A DNA stretch of 64,000 nucleotides from Solimonas sp. (GCA_030149365.1 JASBRP010000031.1:62001-126000); one strand, 5' to 3'; positions 16,966-26,043 are shown, counted from the stretch's first letter. A program made the numbers and translations. Notes: generated from the sequence alone by a model not told the origin.

Positions 16966-19785
16966 TTACTGGGCGGCGGCGCCGAAGTTGTACCGCAGGC
17001 GGGCGCCGATCATGCGGGGCATGCCGAGCATGCGGGACTCGTAGGCCAGCAGGTTGTAGGTGCCGCTGGTGTAGGTGGTGTATTCCTCGTCCAGCACGTT
17101 GGTGCCGAATACCACCAGGTCCATCGGGCTGTTGAAGACGCGACCCCAGGTGAAGTTCAGGTTCAGCAGGCTGAAGGCATCGAGCATGCCGTAGGGGCCC
17201 GAGCTGGTAGCGGCCGAGCGCTGCTGGCCGATGTAGGAGTAGGTCGCGCCCAGGTCCATGTCGCCGAGGGTCTCCGAAACCGGCAGGCGCCAGTTCAGCG
17301 AGCCGACGTAGGTCTGGTCCGGAGCGTAGGGCAGTTCGTCACCCACGTCGGCGATCGGCGTCACCGAGGCGCCCGCCAGTCCGCCGCCCGCAGCGCGGAC
17401 CTTCTCGGTCTGGTCTTCCTGCTCCAGCAGCTCGGTATCCAGCAGCGAGAACGACAACGCGAAGGTCACACGCTCATGCAGTTGGAAGAAGGCCTCGCCC
17501 TCGATACCGGAGATGCGCGACTTGCCGGCATTGACGATGGTGGTGGTCTGCAGCGAGTCCCGTGAGATGTAGCCGAGCTGCAGCTGCTGGTTGGTGAAGT
17601 CGTTGTAGAACACCGACAGGTTGAAACGGCCGGGCACCGGGCCGCCGAACTGGGTCTTGATGCCGAGCTCGTAGGTGTCGACCTTCTCGGGCTCGAAGGT
17701 GTCGACGCCCGGGTCGGCGGCCAGGATGACGCTGCCCTGGCGATAGCCGCGGACGTACTTGGCGTAGACCATCTGGCCTTCGAAGGGCTTCCAGTCGACC
17801 TCGAGCAGGCCGGTGGGCGCCTTGCTGCTGGTCTCCGGCGTGACGATCTGTTCGGTGCCACCCAGCGGCGTGGCTGCCAGCCAGCGGTAGGCGGTCTTGA
17901 TGCCGTAGCCCTCGGTGTGGTCCCAGGTGTAGCGCAGGCCGCCGGTGGCGCTCCACTGGTCGTTGAAGTGCCAGGTGCCCTGCGTGTACACGGCGCGGTT
18001 CAGGTACTCGGTCTTGTACTGCTGCACCAGCACGCCGCCGACGACGCCGCCCAGCGGGTCGAAGCAGTCAAAGCCGGAGGGATCACCCTCAAGGCTGGCC
18101 ATGTTGCAGGAGATCAGGCCCGCGGAGTTGTTGCCGGAGAAGCCATCCGGTCGGCTGTTCTCGAAGTACACGCCACCCTGCCATTCCAGGGCGCCTTCGA
18201 AGGAGTTGCCCTGCAGCTGCAGCTCGGCGACGTAGGTTTCCTGGCTGGTGACCGGGATACCCGGGCTGGGCACCGAGACACCGGTCTTGAACTCGCGATT
18301 CCGGTTGGGGTCGAGCGGGATGGTATTGCCGATGCCGAGTCCATCGAGAGCCGCTTGGAGAATCGGGATACCATACGGGATCGTGATCAGCGGCACGTTG
18401 TAGCGGAACTGGGTGCCGAAGATATCCGAGCCGTTCTCCGTGTGCAGGTGGGCGTAGGCCAGGATGTTCTTCAGGGTGACGTCATCCGAGATATCCCAGG
18501 TCAGCGTGTTGATCAGGCGCTTTTCCTTGATGTTGGTCATCGGCGACGCGATGGTGCTGACCACGTCGTAGAAGCCATTCTGGCCCTCCCCCGCCTGCCG
18601 CTCGAGCTGGGCCTTGCAACCCGGGTAGTGCAACAGGCCGGAGAACGCGCCGAAGAAGCCGCTGCGGAGGTAGTTGGCATTGCAGTCATAGAGCTGCGCG
18701 CTGTAGCCGGTGCTCTCGGAGTCGATGTACGAGAAGATCGTGTAGTTCTCGACGTCTTCGCTGATGTTCCACAGCGTGCTGAGGCGGCCGGAGATGTAGT
18801 CGACGCTGCCCAGTTCCTTGGCGCCGATGCCGGTGATGTTGTTGAGGTGGCCGTCGCGCTCGTTGCGGTCGATGCCGAGGCGGAACTTGAAGTTCTCCGT
18901 CACGGGGACGTTGACCACGCCCTGCTGTCGGAACATGCCCCACTCTCCGCCCGACAGTTCGATGTAGCCCTCGTATTCATCCTTGGGCTTGTTGGGCACC
19001 AGCAGCACGGCGCCGCCGGTGGTGTTGCGGCCGAACAGGGTGCCCTGCGGGCCCTTCAGCACCTGGACGTTGGCGAGGTCGAACATGACGCCGGGGCCGG
19101 CGCCGTCGCCGGAGGTCTGCGAGCTCTGGCCGCGCGGGGCCACGACTTCGGCCATGTAGGTGGCGACCGAGGCGGTGGTTCGCAATTCCTGGGTGAAGCC
19201 GCGGATGGAGAAGGTGGCGTTGTCGGCGCCGAAGCGGTTGTTGGTGGACAGCGACGGCGTATACACCGCCAGGTCCGCCGAGTTGGTGATGTTGGCGTTG
19301 GCGAGCTGCTTGCCGTCGAACACGGTGATGGAGATGGGCACGTCCTGCGCGCTTTCCTCGCGGCGCTGCGCGGTGACGACGACTTCCTCGATCATCGGGC
19401 GGCGTGCGCGCGGCGTCGGGGCGGTCTCGGGGACGGCCTCGGCCTTCTGCGGCAGGGGAATCAGGTCGAGCGGCAGTTCGGTGGTGGCGGGAGCCGGGGT
19501 GGCGGCCGCGGGCGCTGCGGGATCGGCGGACGCAGCAGCCGGAGCCGCAGCAGCGGCGGGATCGGCTGCGGCGGCACCGGCGGCGGGTGCGGATTCGGCC
19601 GGCGCTGCGGCGGCCGGCGCGGGTGCCGGGTCCGGCGTGACGCCTTCGAGGTCGAACAGGTCGTCCAGCTCGCTGGTGCCACCCGAGGGCGCAGCGGCCG
19701 GGGCCGGGTCCTGTGCCGAGGCAACGGGGCCGTATGCGAGTCCCGCGGCCGCCGTCAGCGCGGCGGCCACCATGACGGCCTTCAT
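16966..19785 (-). CDS. TonB-dependent outer membrane receptor with long Ala/Pro linker
   Basis: A 939-residue receptor from the ATG at 19785, chosen because GGAGG lies eight bases upstream; an ATG 15 bases earlier lacks this. A signal peptide ends near residue 24 (ASA-Q). The plug domain starts near residue 131 with IEEVVVTAQRREE, contains VQVLKGPQGTLFGRNTTGG, and the barrel runs to a C-terminal RLRYNFGAAAQ. Between signal and plug lies an unusual acidic motif SELDDLFDLEGVT (38-50) and about 75 residues of Ala/Pro repeats. The plug type matches catabolic receptors of sphingomonads and Nevskiales. It may import the substrate of the neighbouring dehydratase/ligase genes. A strong terminator follows. 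Confidence 0.93.
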   Translation of the reverse strand: MKAVMVAAALTAAAGLAYGPVASAQDPAPAAAPSGGTSELDDLFDLEGVTPDPAPAPAAAAPAESAPAAGAAAADPAAAAAPAAASADPAAPAAATPAPATTELPLDLIPLPQKAEAVPETAPTPRARRPMIEEVVVTAQRREESAQDVPISITVFDGKQLANANITNSADLAVYTPSLSTNNRFGADNATFSIRGFTQELRTTASVATYMAEVVAPRGQSSQTSGDGAGPGVMFDLANVQVLKGPQGTLFGRNTTGGAVLLVPNKPKDEYEGYIELSGGEWGMFRQQGVVNVPVTENFKFRLGIDRNERDGHLNNITGIGAKELGSVDYISGRLSTLWNISEDVENYTIFSYIDSESTGYSAQLYDCNANYLRSGFFGAFSGLLHYPGCKAQLERQAGEGQNGFYDVVSTIASPMTNIKEKRLINTLTWDISDDVTLKNILAYAHLHTENGSDIFGTQFRYNVPLITIPYGIPILQAALDGLGIGNTIPLDPNRNREFKTGVSVPSPGIPVTSQETYVAELQLQGNSFEGALEWQGGVYFENSRPDGFSGNNSAGLISCNMASLEGDPSGFDCFDPLGGVVGGVLVQQYKTEYLNRAVYTQGTWHFNDQWSATGGLRYTWDHTEGYGIKTAYRWLAATPLGGTEQIVTPETSSKAPTGLLEVDWKPFEGQMVYAKYVRGYRQGSVILAADPGVDTFEPEKVDTYELGIKTQFGGPVPGRFNLSVFYNDFTNQQLQLGYISRDSLQTTTIVNAGKSRISGIEGEAFFQLHERVTFALSFSLLDTELLEQEDQTEKVRAAGGGLAGASVTPIADVGDELPYAPDQTYVGSLNWRLPVSETLGDMDLGATYSYIGQQRSAATSSGPYGMLDAFSLLNLNFTWGRVFNSPMDLVVFGTNVLDEEYTTYTSGTYNLLAYESRMLGMPRMIGARLRYNFGAAAQ

Positions 19786-20373
19786 CTTCCCTTCCTCCAT
19801 GACTCTCTCACCTTCAATTCGTGCAGCTGTTTATGTTCAACCCGTGGCTGTTGCCGGCGGGTGCCGCTGACCGGGGGTCAACGGCTTGAATAGCGATGAC
19901 CGGAGCCTGACATAGCGCGATACGCATGCCTTGATCCGGTGCGACAAACGTGTGTGCTGATGCGGCAGTGGCGATGGTCTGTGCCGGCAGGGGTTTTCGC
20001 CTGCAGGCGAAGACAAGCCGGACGATGCACTGCAGCATGGGAGTCGACCCGGGCCTGCGTAGCAGCCCGCGACCTTGCTGTCGCCCGAGGGGCAACCGAA
20101 GCAAGCGACTCCATGATCTCGTCTCCTCCGCTCAGTTGATGTCGTAAACAACCAACCTGGCCTTGACCCGGCCATGGGGCCCTCCGCTGCGTTGGCATCG
20201 GGCTCCCTTCGCTCTCTACTTACCTCTACAAAAAAGCATGTCCCAACAATAGTCGGCGTACCGTGGGGCCACCAGACACCAGAGCGGCAAGCCTCTTGTC
20301 CCTGGGTGCAGCAAGTCGCCGCTTTCTGCCGATTCTGGCCGCAGCGCTGCCGCGGCGAATCGACCTTTTGGAG
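19786..20373. other. 588-bp gap upstream of the TonB receptor
   Basis: No gene can be supported. Several overlapping minus-strand frames exist (for example from 20114 with an AGGAG-like site), but their proteins are Arg/Ala/His-rich and look like out-of-frame translation. The stretch must contain the receptor promoter; I do not see a convincing -35/-10 pair. Confidence 0.45.
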
Positions 20374-20407
20374 GGCCTGCGCTGCAGCATCTGGTGCAGC
20401 GCAGGCC
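20374..20407 (-). terminator. 13-bp hairpin after the dehydratase gene
   Basis: GGCCTGCGCTGCA and TGCAGCGCAGGCC form a perfect 13-bp stem with an 8-base loop, 23 bases past the stop of the minus-strand gene. There is no T-tract on either strand, so it may be a Rho-assisted terminator or an RNA-stabilising 3' stem. Confidence 0.5.
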
Positions 20408-20430
20408 GAATCCGGCACATCCGTCCCGAG

Positions 20431-21558
20431 TTACGGCAGCTCGACGATGCCGACGCCGGTAGCCGAGGTCTCACCATCCTGCTGCACGGCCTTCTGCTTG
20501 ACCTCGACCAGCTTCTTGCCGCCTTCCTCGAACTTGCGGGTGACTTCGCCGTCGATCCATATGGCGTCGCCTTCCGGGTTATGGCGGCGAATCTGGCTCT
20601 GGTGCGAGCGCAGGAAGCCCGCATCGCCCTGCCAGTTGGTCAGGTGGTGCGTCAACCAGGAGGTGCGCTCCGGGCCGTAGTCGTAAGCACCCGGCGTACC
20701 CACCTTGAGTGCGAATTCCTCTTCCCAGTGCACGCGCTCCGGGCAATCCGGAATGCCGAATCGGTTCTTGATACCCAGGCCCGGGTGCTTGTGGTGCTGC
20801 GCCCAGGCCAGCTTGTTGGCGCGGATGTAGAGGCCGCCCCAGCCCTGCGCGTAGCAGATGAAGCCGGTGACGGTCATCGGCCCCTTCACCATGCGTGGCA
20901 GCTTGTCGCCGACCTGCACGTCCTTCCAGTAGCGGGTGTTGGCACCGCGCACTTCTTCCTTGGCGTAGAGCTCGAAGATCTTCGACAGATCGTCGTCAGT
21001 GTACTTCCGCGGCTCGCGCGCCTTCACTTCCTTGTACTTGGTGCCCTGCTCGCGGGCGACGTCGCGATCGGTACGGAAGCACCAGCTGTCAGCCTCGGCC
21101 ACGTTGTCACCGTGCTGGTTATAGAACTTGACGTTGTAAATCTGCTGGAACGAGCGGCCGGCGAATCGGGTCTGATGCTCGATCAGGTCCTTGAGCTTGG
21201 CCTCGGTGCGGATCGTATCGTTGCGCAGCACTGGCTTGTGCCACTGCCAGTTGGCACCGGCCCACATGGCATGGGTGCCCGACAGGCCGCCGACGTAACC
21301 AGAGACGATGCGGCTGGTGGTGAACAGGAAGCTCGGCAGCGCGGCGATCGTGCCGAAGCGCGCCTTCGCCGCGTACTCCGGATCGCACCATAGCGGGTTG
21401 TCGTCACCGATGCCGTGGGCATAGTGGCGGATCGCGTCACGCGTTGCCTCGTAGTTCCAGGGCTCGACCGTGTCCGTGATGGGCACGCCGATGCGCTGGC
21501 GCAGTTCATCCAAGGCCTTCTCGGTGATCTTGGGGAAGTGGGTAGCGTCGTTGGACAT
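20431..21558 (-). CDS. MaoC/FAS1-like double-hotdog dehydratase
   Basis: A 375-residue protein with two hotdog halves. The N-terminal half contains RDAIRHYAHGIGDDNPLW, which matches the MaoC-like N-terminal dehydratase signature in which Asp and His hydrate or dehydrate an enoyl-CoA; the second half (from about 205) repeats the fold (WKDVQVGDKLPRMVKGPMTV). It probably hydrates an acyl-CoA made by the ligase gene just upstream at 21595-23148, 36 bp away on the same strand. It is not a canonical FadB/EchA type. Confidence 0.85.
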   Translation of the reverse strand: MSNDATHFPKITEKALDELRQRIGVPITDTVEPWNYEATRDAIRHYAHGIGDDNPLWCDPEYAAKARFGTIAALPSFLFTTSRIVSGYVGGLSGTHAMWAGANWQWHKPVLRNDTIRTEAKLKDLIEHQTRFAGRSFQQIYNVKFYNQHGDNVAEADSWCFRTDRDVAREQGTKYKEVKAREPRKYTDDDLSKIFELYAKEEVRGANTRYWKDVQVGDKLPRMVKGPMTVTGFICYAQGWGGLYIRANKLAWAQHHKHPGLGIKNRFGIPDCPERVHWEEEFALKVGTPGAYDYGPERTSWLTHHLTNWQGDAGFLRSHQSQIRRHNPEGDAIWIDGEVTRKFEEGGKKLVEVKQKAVQQDGETSATGVGIVELP

Positions 21559-21594
21559 ATGTCTCTCCTTGAAGAACAGAAATCAGAACGGAAA

Positions 21595-23148
21595 TCAGAT
21601 GGCGGCGGCCGCTTCGCGGTCACGCAGGACCTTGCGGTTGACCTTGCCGGCCGGGGTTTTTGGCAGCTCGTCGACCAGGGCGATCTGGCGCGGGTATTCG
21701 TGCTGGCTGAGGCGCTCGCGGGTGAAGTCCTGCAGCTCGCGGACGAAGACCTCGTCCTGCGGGCGGGTGCTGACGACAAAGGCCTTGACCACCTGCCCGC
21801 GCAGCGAGTCCTTGACGCCGATGACGGCGGCCTCGCGCACGTCGGGATGCTTGAGCAGGACGTTCTCGATCTCGACGGCGCTCATGGTCCAGCCGGCGGA
21901 GATGATGACGTCGTCGGCGCGGCCGCCGTGGTAGAAGTGGCCGTCCTCGTCGATCCAGCCAAGGTCCTTGGTGGGCACCCACTCGCCGCGGCGCAGCAGC
22001 TTGAGCTCGCCGACCTGGCGCGGGGCACAGGGCTTGCCGCTGGGGTCCTGCACTTCCACGGTCTGGCCGGGGATGGCCTTGCCCAGTGAGCCGGGCTTGA
22101 CGGTGAAGTCCGGCGCGCCGGGATAGTTGACCAGCACCACGCCGACCTCGGTGGTGCCGTACATGCTGCAGACCGGCCGGCCGAACAGCTTCTCGGTGTA
22201 TTCCAGCGTGGCGGGGTCAATGGGCTCGCCGGTGTAGGAGAGCTTCTGCAGCTTGAAGCGGAATTTATCGGCCTCGCCGGTAGCCTTCATCATGCGGTAG
22301 TGCGTGGCGGCGGCGGACAGGTTGGTGATGCCGTAATCCTGCAGGGCCTTGAGCAGGCGCAGCGCGGAGAACTTGCCGGACATGGTGCCGGTGGTGACGC
22401 CCAGCGACAGCGGCGCCAGGGTGCCGTGCCACATGCCATGGCCCCAGGCCGGTGACGAGGGGCAGAAGAAGTCTTCGCCTGGACGCACGCCAGTGCCATA
22501 CAGCGCGGCCAGGGCCAGCACGACGATCGAGCGGTGGGTGTGCCTGACCGCGGCCGGCAGCTCGCGCGTGGTGCCCGAGGTGTACTGGAAGGCAGCGAGA
22601 TCGTCGGCCTTGGTGTTGACCTTGAAGGTGTCCGGATAGGCCTTGAGCTGCTCGAACAGGCTGCCGTCGGCCACCACCACGCGCGTGCCGGCGGAGGCGC
22701 GGGCCATCTCGGCCTTTTCGGTGTTGGTGACCAGGATCACCGGCGTGCAGTCGGCCACGCGCAGCTGCAGGCCCTCGGGCCCGAACAGCGTGAACAGCGG
22801 CACGCTGATGGCGCCGGTCTTCATGGCGCCGAACATGGCGGTGTAGAAGGCCAGCGACGGGTCCAGCATGAAGGCGACGCGGTCGCCCGGCTTGACGCCC
22901 TGGGCAAGCAACCAGTGGGCGAAGCGGCTGGACCACCGCGACAGTTCCTGGAAGCCGATGATCTCGTCGCGCCCGTCGGCGTGGGCGATGCGGACCGCGA
23001 TGCGCGACGGATCAGTGGCGTGGCGATCGACGCATTCGTGCGCGATGTTGAAGGACTGCTTGTCCCCGTCGAACAGGGCCCAGACGGCGTCCATCGAGTA
23101 GTGCTGCTGCGCGTCGGCGTAGCGGCTGTAGTCCGTCAGCTGGGTCAT
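21595..23148 (-). CDS. Acyl-CoA synthetase with atypical P-loop
   Basis: A 517-residue ANL ligase from the ATG at 23148, which has GAGAGAG nearby; a longer frame runs to 23205. The usual P-loop TSGTTGxPKG is replaced by QYTSGTTRELPAAVRHTH: the second Gly is Arg and the Lys is gone. Other motifs are intact (SMYGTTEVGVV, DLGWIDEDGHFYHGGRADDVIISAGW, KTPAGKVNRK). I recall a subfamily of medium-chain or aromatic-acid ligases sharing this altered loop, so it is probably functional. It is the promoter-proximal gene of a two-gene operon with the dehydratase. A 20-bp palindrome lies 96 bp upstream. Confidence 0.9.
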   Translation of the reverse strand: MTQLTDYSRYADAQQHYSMDAVWALFDGDKQSFNIAHECVDRHATDPSRIAVRIAHADGRDEIIGFQELSRWSSRFAHWLLAQGVKPGDRVAFMLDPSLAFYTAMFGAMKTGAISVPLFTLFGPEGLQLRVADCTPVILVTNTEKAEMARASAGTRVVVADGSLFEQLKAYPDTFKVNTKADDLAAFQYTSGTTRELPAAVRHTHRSIVVLALAALYGTGVRPGEDFFCPSSPAWGHGMWHGTLAPLSLGVTTGTMSGKFSALRLLKALQDYGITNLSAAATHYRMMKATGEADKFRFKLQKLSYTGEPIDPATLEYTEKLFGRPVCSMYGTTEVGVVLVNYPGAPDFTVKPGSLGKAIPGQTVEVQDPSGKPCAPRQVGELKLLRRGEWVPTKDLGWIDEDGHFYHGGRADDVIISAGWTMSAVEIENVLLKHPDVREAAVIGVKDSLRGQVVKAFVVSTRPQDEVFVRELQDFTRERLSQHEYPRQIALVDELPKTPAGKVNRKVLRDREAAAAI

Positions 23149-23243
23149 CTGCTCTCTCTGGGAATGCGTGCCGATACAGGTCTCTCCCCCTGGCACTGGA
23201 TTCATGAAAACAGATGCTGATTACTGTTGTCAATGTGCAATAA

Positions 23244-23263
23244 TTGTTTTATTAGTAAAACAA
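23244..23263. promoter_or_regulatory. AT-rich palindromic operator candidate
   Basis: TTGTTTTA-TTAG-TAAAACAA has perfect 8-bp arms. It lies in an AT-rich island upstream of the ligase gene; on the minus strand a TTGACA follows 13 bases downstream (23227-23232), although no good -10 follows at 17 bases. It could serve a TetR/FadR-type acyl-CoA-responsive repressor. Confidence 0.45.
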
Positions 23264-23352
23264 CTGGAAGCGAAACAACGGATTGCCCAGGGCGGCAATG
23301 GCGACCGGGGCTGCGTTGCCGGAGCATTTCGCGGGTGCATAGTCGAAGCGGC

Positions 23353-23781
23353 ATGCCACGCGGGGGCGGCATCGGTGGACGAGCTCACGACGGAACAGCG
23401 CGCGCGGGCGACGATGGACACGGAAGCGGAACTGAGCGCGCCCAGCGCCCGGGTGCAACTCGTGCGGTATCGCTGTACGACCTGGCGGGGCTCTGCGGCA
23501 TCTCGGTGCGGCAGCTGACGCGGGCCTTCCGTAGCGCGCGCGGATGCTCGGTGGGGACGCACGTGGCGGGCCGGCAGGTCGGCCACGCTAAGCGCCTGCT
23601 GGCGGCGGACGAGCGCGTGGCGGACATCGCCTCCACGCTGGGGTTCTCGTCCTCCTGCAACTTCAGCTACGCCTTCCGCCGCGCCCCCGGGCTGACACCC
23701 GGAGGGTACCGGCAGGCCCTGCCCTCATTCCGGGCGATACAGCATGCGCGGTTTGCGCGGCCGGCGCTGGCGGGAGCCTGA
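23353..23781 (+). pseudogene. AraC-family remnant: DNA-binding domain only
   Basis: The last 100 or so codons encode a good AraC DNA-binding domain (LYDLAGLCGISVRQLTRAF; VADIASTLGFSSSCNFSYAFRR). Upstream of it the frame becomes Gly/Arg/Ala-rich (about 55 residues from the ATG at 23353) with no sensor domain in any frame and no ribosome site. The simplest reading is a regulator that lost its N-terminal part; a short standalone AraC protein is the alternative. It is divergent from the acyl-CoA ligase, which it may once have controlled. Confidence 0.55.
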
Positions 23782-23885
23782 GACGGCCGACGCTGGCAAG
23801 GCATGGGCGATAACCCGGACATCGGACCGTTCGTCCCACTCGGCGCAAGCTGCCAGTTACCTCGTTGGGCAAGGCAGACGATGGA

Positions 23886-23917
23886 GCGCCCTGGGCCGGG
23901 AGTCCTGCCCAGGGCGC
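23886..23917 (-). terminator. 11-bp hairpin at the end of the sigma-54 operon
   Basis: GCGCCCTGGGC and GCCCAGGGCGC with a 10-base loop begin five bases past the stop of the last operon gene. There is no T-tract. Together with the stem at 20374 it suggests that U-less 3' hairpins are common in this genome. Confidence 0.5.
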
Positions 23918-23921
23918 CGAC

Positions 23922-24551
23922 TCACTCTGCCAGCAATGCGGTGATCTCTGCCCGGCGACCCGCATCGGCATCGGCTCGTCCGGCGCGCGGTGCCGCGGCA
24001 AGGGCCTTGCGCAGGTACTTCTCTCCTTCGGCGCGCTTGCCCTGATCCAGCAGCAGCTCGCCGTAGAAGTAGTTGGGATCGATGCCGGCAGGATTGATCT
24101 GCAGGGCGTGCTGCAGGTACTCCGCCGCCTTTTTCTTGTCACCGTAGGCGATCGGCCAGCCCGGGGCCTTGGCGTAGAGGCTGCCCAGCGAGGTATAGAT
24201 CGAGCCGTCCAGGGCGGTCGGCTGGATCTTCTCCGCCTGCAGGAGCAGGTCGCGGGCGGTCTTGATCTTGCCGAGCGCACCGAGCCCGCCTTCGAACTTG
24301 GCGTAGCTGCTGAGGATGATGGCCTGCCAGACCAGCGGTTCGGGGCGCCCGGGGTTGGCGGCGGTAAGCTGGGCAGCGCGGCCGGCCAGCTTCTCGAACT
24401 GCTTTTCCTTTTCGGCCGACGGCGCGGTGTAGTAGGCCTCGGCCCAGCCGTGCTGCAGGGCGGGCAGCCCTTCCTCGACGGTTTCGGCGCGGGCCGTGAA
24501 GGCCAGCGCCAGGCAGCCGATGACGAGGCCGAAGGACAGATTGCGGATCAT
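23922..24551 (-). CDS. Exported TPR-like protein
   Basis: A 209-residue protein. It has a signal peptide (MIRNLSFGLVIGCLALAFTARA) and helical repeats resembling tetratricopeptides (EPLVWQAIILSSYAKFEGG; GKRAEGEKYLRKALAAAP). AGGAG is eight bases before the ATG. It is the last gene of the five-gene operon beginning at 28221, 32 bp after the SDR. A periplasmic scaffold role for product export or assembly is possible. It is not catalytic by any visible motif. Confidence 0.82.
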   Translation of the reverse strand: MIRNLSFGLVIGCLALAFTARAETVEEGLPALQHGWAEAYYTAPSAEKEKQFEKLAGRAAQLTAANPGRPEPLVWQAIILSSYAKFEGGLGALGKIKTARDLLLQAEKIQPTALDGSIYTSLGSLYAKAPGWPIAYGDKKKAAEYLQHALQINPAGIDPNYFYGELLLDQGKRAEGEKYLRKALAAAPRAGRADADAGRRAEITALLAE

Positions 24552-24583
24552 GTGGTTGTCTCCTGGAAATGGGGTGCGGGGTT

Positions 24584-25387
24584 TCAGGGAAGCTGACGCA
24601 GCGCGTAGGGCCTCATCTGCTGCCCCTGCTTGCGCAGCGCGGCATCCACCAGGCGCGGGAACCAGGCATTGATGCGTACGAACAACTTCTCGGGCCACCC
24701 GAGGTAGCGCTCCTTGCGATTGCGTTCGATGGCCTCCACCAGGGCAGCGCCAACGGCCTCGGGCTCGTCCTGGTTCATCGCCAGGGCGCTGGCCATGGCA
24801 CTGATCGCGCCGCTGTTGAGCGCCGTGCGCGTGTAGCGTGGCGCGAAGTACAGGACATCGACGCCGCTTCCGGAGAGCTCGCGGCGCAATGCCTCGGAGA
24901 AGCCACGCAGGGCGAACTTGGTGCTGGAGTAGGTCGCGAAGCAGGGAAAGGCGATGGACCCGAAGATGGAGCCGACGTTGACGATGAGGCCACCGCCCTG
25001 GCGCAGTACGGGCAGTGCTGCCTGGGCCAACTGCATGGGCGCCAGGACATTGGTGCGCCAGAGCTGCTCGAAGGCCTCGGGCGGTGTCGACTCGAAGTAG
25101 CCGAAGTGCATGGTGCCGGCGCAGTTGATGACGATGTCCAGCCGCGGCTCGAGGCTGCGCAGGCGCGAGATCATGTCGCGTGCCGCGCCGCGTTCGTTCA
25201 GGTCGGCGACCAGAACCTCGGCGCGGCCTCCCTCCCGGCGGATCTGCGCAGCCAGCTCCTGCAGCTCGCCTTCGCGCCGGCCGCTGAGCCAGAGCCTGGC
25301 TCCGCGTGCGGCCAGCTGCAACGCAGCGGCACGGCCGATGCCGCCGGTGGCGCCGGTCAGAAGGATGCAGCGGTCTTGGAGTTGCAT
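24584..25387 (-). CDS. Short-chain dehydrogenase in the hemolysin/diiron-oxidase operon
   Basis: A 267-residue classical SDR with TGATGGIG at residues 11-18, NCAG, a catalytic YSSTK and an extended C-terminus (KLFVRINAWFPRLVDAALRKQG) that resembles SDRs acting on lipids. The ATG at 25387 has AGGAG nine bases upstream and overlaps the end of the diiron-oxidase gene by 31 bases. It would reduce or oxidise the product of the upstream ligase and oxidase. Confidence 0.9.
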   Translation of the reverse strand: MQLQDRCILLTGATGGIGRAAALQLAARGARLWLSGRREGELQELAAQIRREGGRAEVLVADLNERGAARDMISRLRSLEPRLDIVINCAGTMHFGYFESTPPEAFEQLWRTNVLAPMQLAQAALPVLRQGGGLIVNVGSIFGSIAFPCFATYSSTKFALRGFSEALRRELSGSGVDVLYFAPRYTRTALNSGAISAMASALAMNQDEPEAVGAALVEAIERNRKERYLGWPEKLFVRINAWFPRLVDAALRKQGQQMRPYALRQLP

Positions 25388-26043
25388 GAGGAATGCTCCT
25401 GGTGAAGGTGACGGAAGATGTCGCCATAGAGGCGGTAGAACATGCGCGAGGCGTGGATCACGGCATCCTGGTCGCGCGGATCGGTGAGGCGGTCGACGAG
25501 CTCGCGGAAGAAGTCCACGTGGTCGACGTCCAGCGCACCGTGGCTGGCGAGGTAGCTGAAGGCTGACTTGGGCAGTTGCACGGCCTGCGCGATCTTCTGC
25601 GCGGCCTGGGTCGCCAGTGCCGTGCTGGTGCCCTCGAGCACATGCACCATGCCGAAGAAGCCCACGGGGTTGCCGCGCATCACGGTGTCGTAGGCGTAGG
25701 ACACCATCAGTTCGGTCGACACCGCCGGGCGGCCGTAGCGCACCCGGTCCGGATCTCCGCCGGCGGCGCGGATGTCGTTCAGCACCCACTCGTGGTGACC
25801 GTATTCCTCCTCGACATAGTGCACGATCTTTCCACGAAGCCATTCGTAGTCGTCGGTCAAGCGTCCGCCACAGGCCATCATCAGCGGCACGGTGTGCTTG
25901 ACGTGGTGATAGGCCTGGGTGAGGAAGGCGATGTAGAGAGAGCGCGTGACGCGGCCGGCCAGTGCATCGGCAAACAGCGGCAGTCCGAGCAGTTCGGCGC
26001 GATCGGCCGCGGTGGCGTCCTGCAGGTTTTCATAGAAGCTCAT
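25357..26043 (-). CDS. Heme-oxygenase-like diiron oxidase (HDO/TenA-like)
   Basis: A 228-residue helical protein of the iron-containing redox (HDO) superfamily that includes CADD, UndA and the MgoB/PvfB type. Candidate metal ligands are visible: acidic/His helix E78-E80 and H83/H84, E137 in MVHVLEGTS, and H168, D172, H175 in the spacing HxxxDxxH, the same spacing as CADD. No thiaminase cysteine is evident, so a TenA role is unlikely. The family cleaves C-C or C-N bonds or desaturates substrates using O2. It overlaps the ligase gene by 14 bases and the SDR by 31, so it is tightly coupled. Substrate unknown; an activated or free acyl chain is likely from context. Confidence 0.88.
   Translation of the reverse strand: MSFYENLQDATAADRAELLGLPLFADALAGRVTRSLYIAFLTQAYHHVKHTVPLMMACGGRLTDDYEWLRGKIVHYVEEEYGHHEWVLNDIRAAGGDPDRVRYGRPAVSTELMVSYAYDTVMRGNPVGFFGMVHVLEGTSTALATQAAQKIAQAVQLPKSAFSYLASHGALDVDHVDFFRELVDRLTDPRDQDAVIHASRMFYRLYGDIFRHLHQEHSSCNSKTAASF

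Noticed and set aside
17917..19893. 658-codon plus-strand frame opposite the TonB receptor
   Set aside because: Its Gly/Arg-rich end mirrors the receptor Ala/Pro linker; it is a shadow.
19837..20418. Overlapping minus-strand frames upstream of the TonB receptor
   Set aside because: Several frames compete with Arg/His/Cys-rich products; none has both a ribosome site and a plausible protein.
25357..26043. Reading the diiron oxidase as a TenA thiaminase
   Set aside because: The CADD-like HxxxDxxH ligand spacing and acidic/His helix point to a metal oxidase, and no thiamine genes are nearby.
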